42,214 nucleotides of DNA from an uncultured Planctomycetaceae bacterium (lineage in GTDB: Bacteria; Planctomycetota; Planctomycetia; Pirellulales; Pirellulaceae), in NCBI GenBank assembly GCA_903863885.1, contig CAIPEB010000091.1:1-42214 (forward strand), given 5' to 3'; not shown here. Below are more model-generated notes on this DNA. The model was not told where the DNA came from. It did not search any database and worked only from the letters and a program-made list of their open reading frames with translations. Positions within the stretch are counted from its first letter, which is position 1.

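Noticed and set aside
9430-42214. Regular repeats considered as a CRISPR or DNA-level satellite array
   Set aside because: The periodicity is at protein level (55-130 residues) with diverged nucleotides and an open frame throughout; there are no short identical direct repeats with spacers.

Overview
The window looks like a chromosomal or metagenomic contig from a Planctomycetota-like bacterium; another PVC-group lineage (Verrucomicrobiota, Lentisphaerota) is possible. The evidence is high GC, secreted carbohydrate-active enzymes with PVC-typical accessory domains (NPCBM, sialate O-acetylesterase-like), an N-terminal 'FSxRT' membrane-peptide motif seen in planctomycetal small proteins, and a giant repeat-built surface protein. 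I saw no tRNA, rRNA, CRISPR array, transposase or phage gene.

Left part (1-5421, minus strand). This reads as a run transcribed leftwards: an SGNH/sialate O-acetylesterase-like enzyme (4159-5421), then, 23 nt downstream, a GH95 alpha-L-fucosidase-type glycoside hydrolase (1688-4135). A possible 45-residue secreted peptide follows (1549-1686), then a homocysteine S-methyltransferase family protein (671-1534). Last is an exported protein of unknown function that runs off the left edge (1-494). Across a 0.8-kb divergent gap lies a remnant of an FSxRT small membrane-protein gene, interrupted by a 59-nt perfect nested palindrome of REPIN type (5945-6003). To its right on the plus strand is a large secreted clan GH-D-like glycosidase with a C-terminal NPCBM carbohydrate-binding domain (6201-9299). 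Together these enzymes suggest outer-compartment processing of fucose/galactose-bearing, O-acetylated glycans; this is inference from family membership.

Right part (9430-42214, minus strand). One uninterrupted reading frame of at least 10,927 residues fills 78 percent of the window, and its N-terminus lies beyond the right edge. It is a mosaic of repeat families. In N-to-C order (right to left) these are: hemolysin/adhesin-like 'WDITG...FENLTGG' blocks; an FHA-like beta-helical stretch; a tandem run of 'GFxxGDxVVYxxGGGxxIGGL...YYVIxV' modules; about 25 Ala/Gly-rich adhesin repeats with a four-unit higher-order period near 810 nt; ten Gly-Gly-Val variants of these; a beta-helix tract; a second run of the VVY/YYVI module; a pair of 'WNGxxWQFRV' repeats; about 19 FG-GAP propeller repeats; a toxin-like Asp-rich domain; four 'LNxDDSG...LGM' repeats; four DxNGDG repeats; and five C-terminal 'IxWSNGTxW' repeats. 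No sorting signal I recognise is at its C-terminus. The protein is most likely a giant secreted or cell-surface adhesin. The long plus-strand open frames opposite it are antisense shadows.
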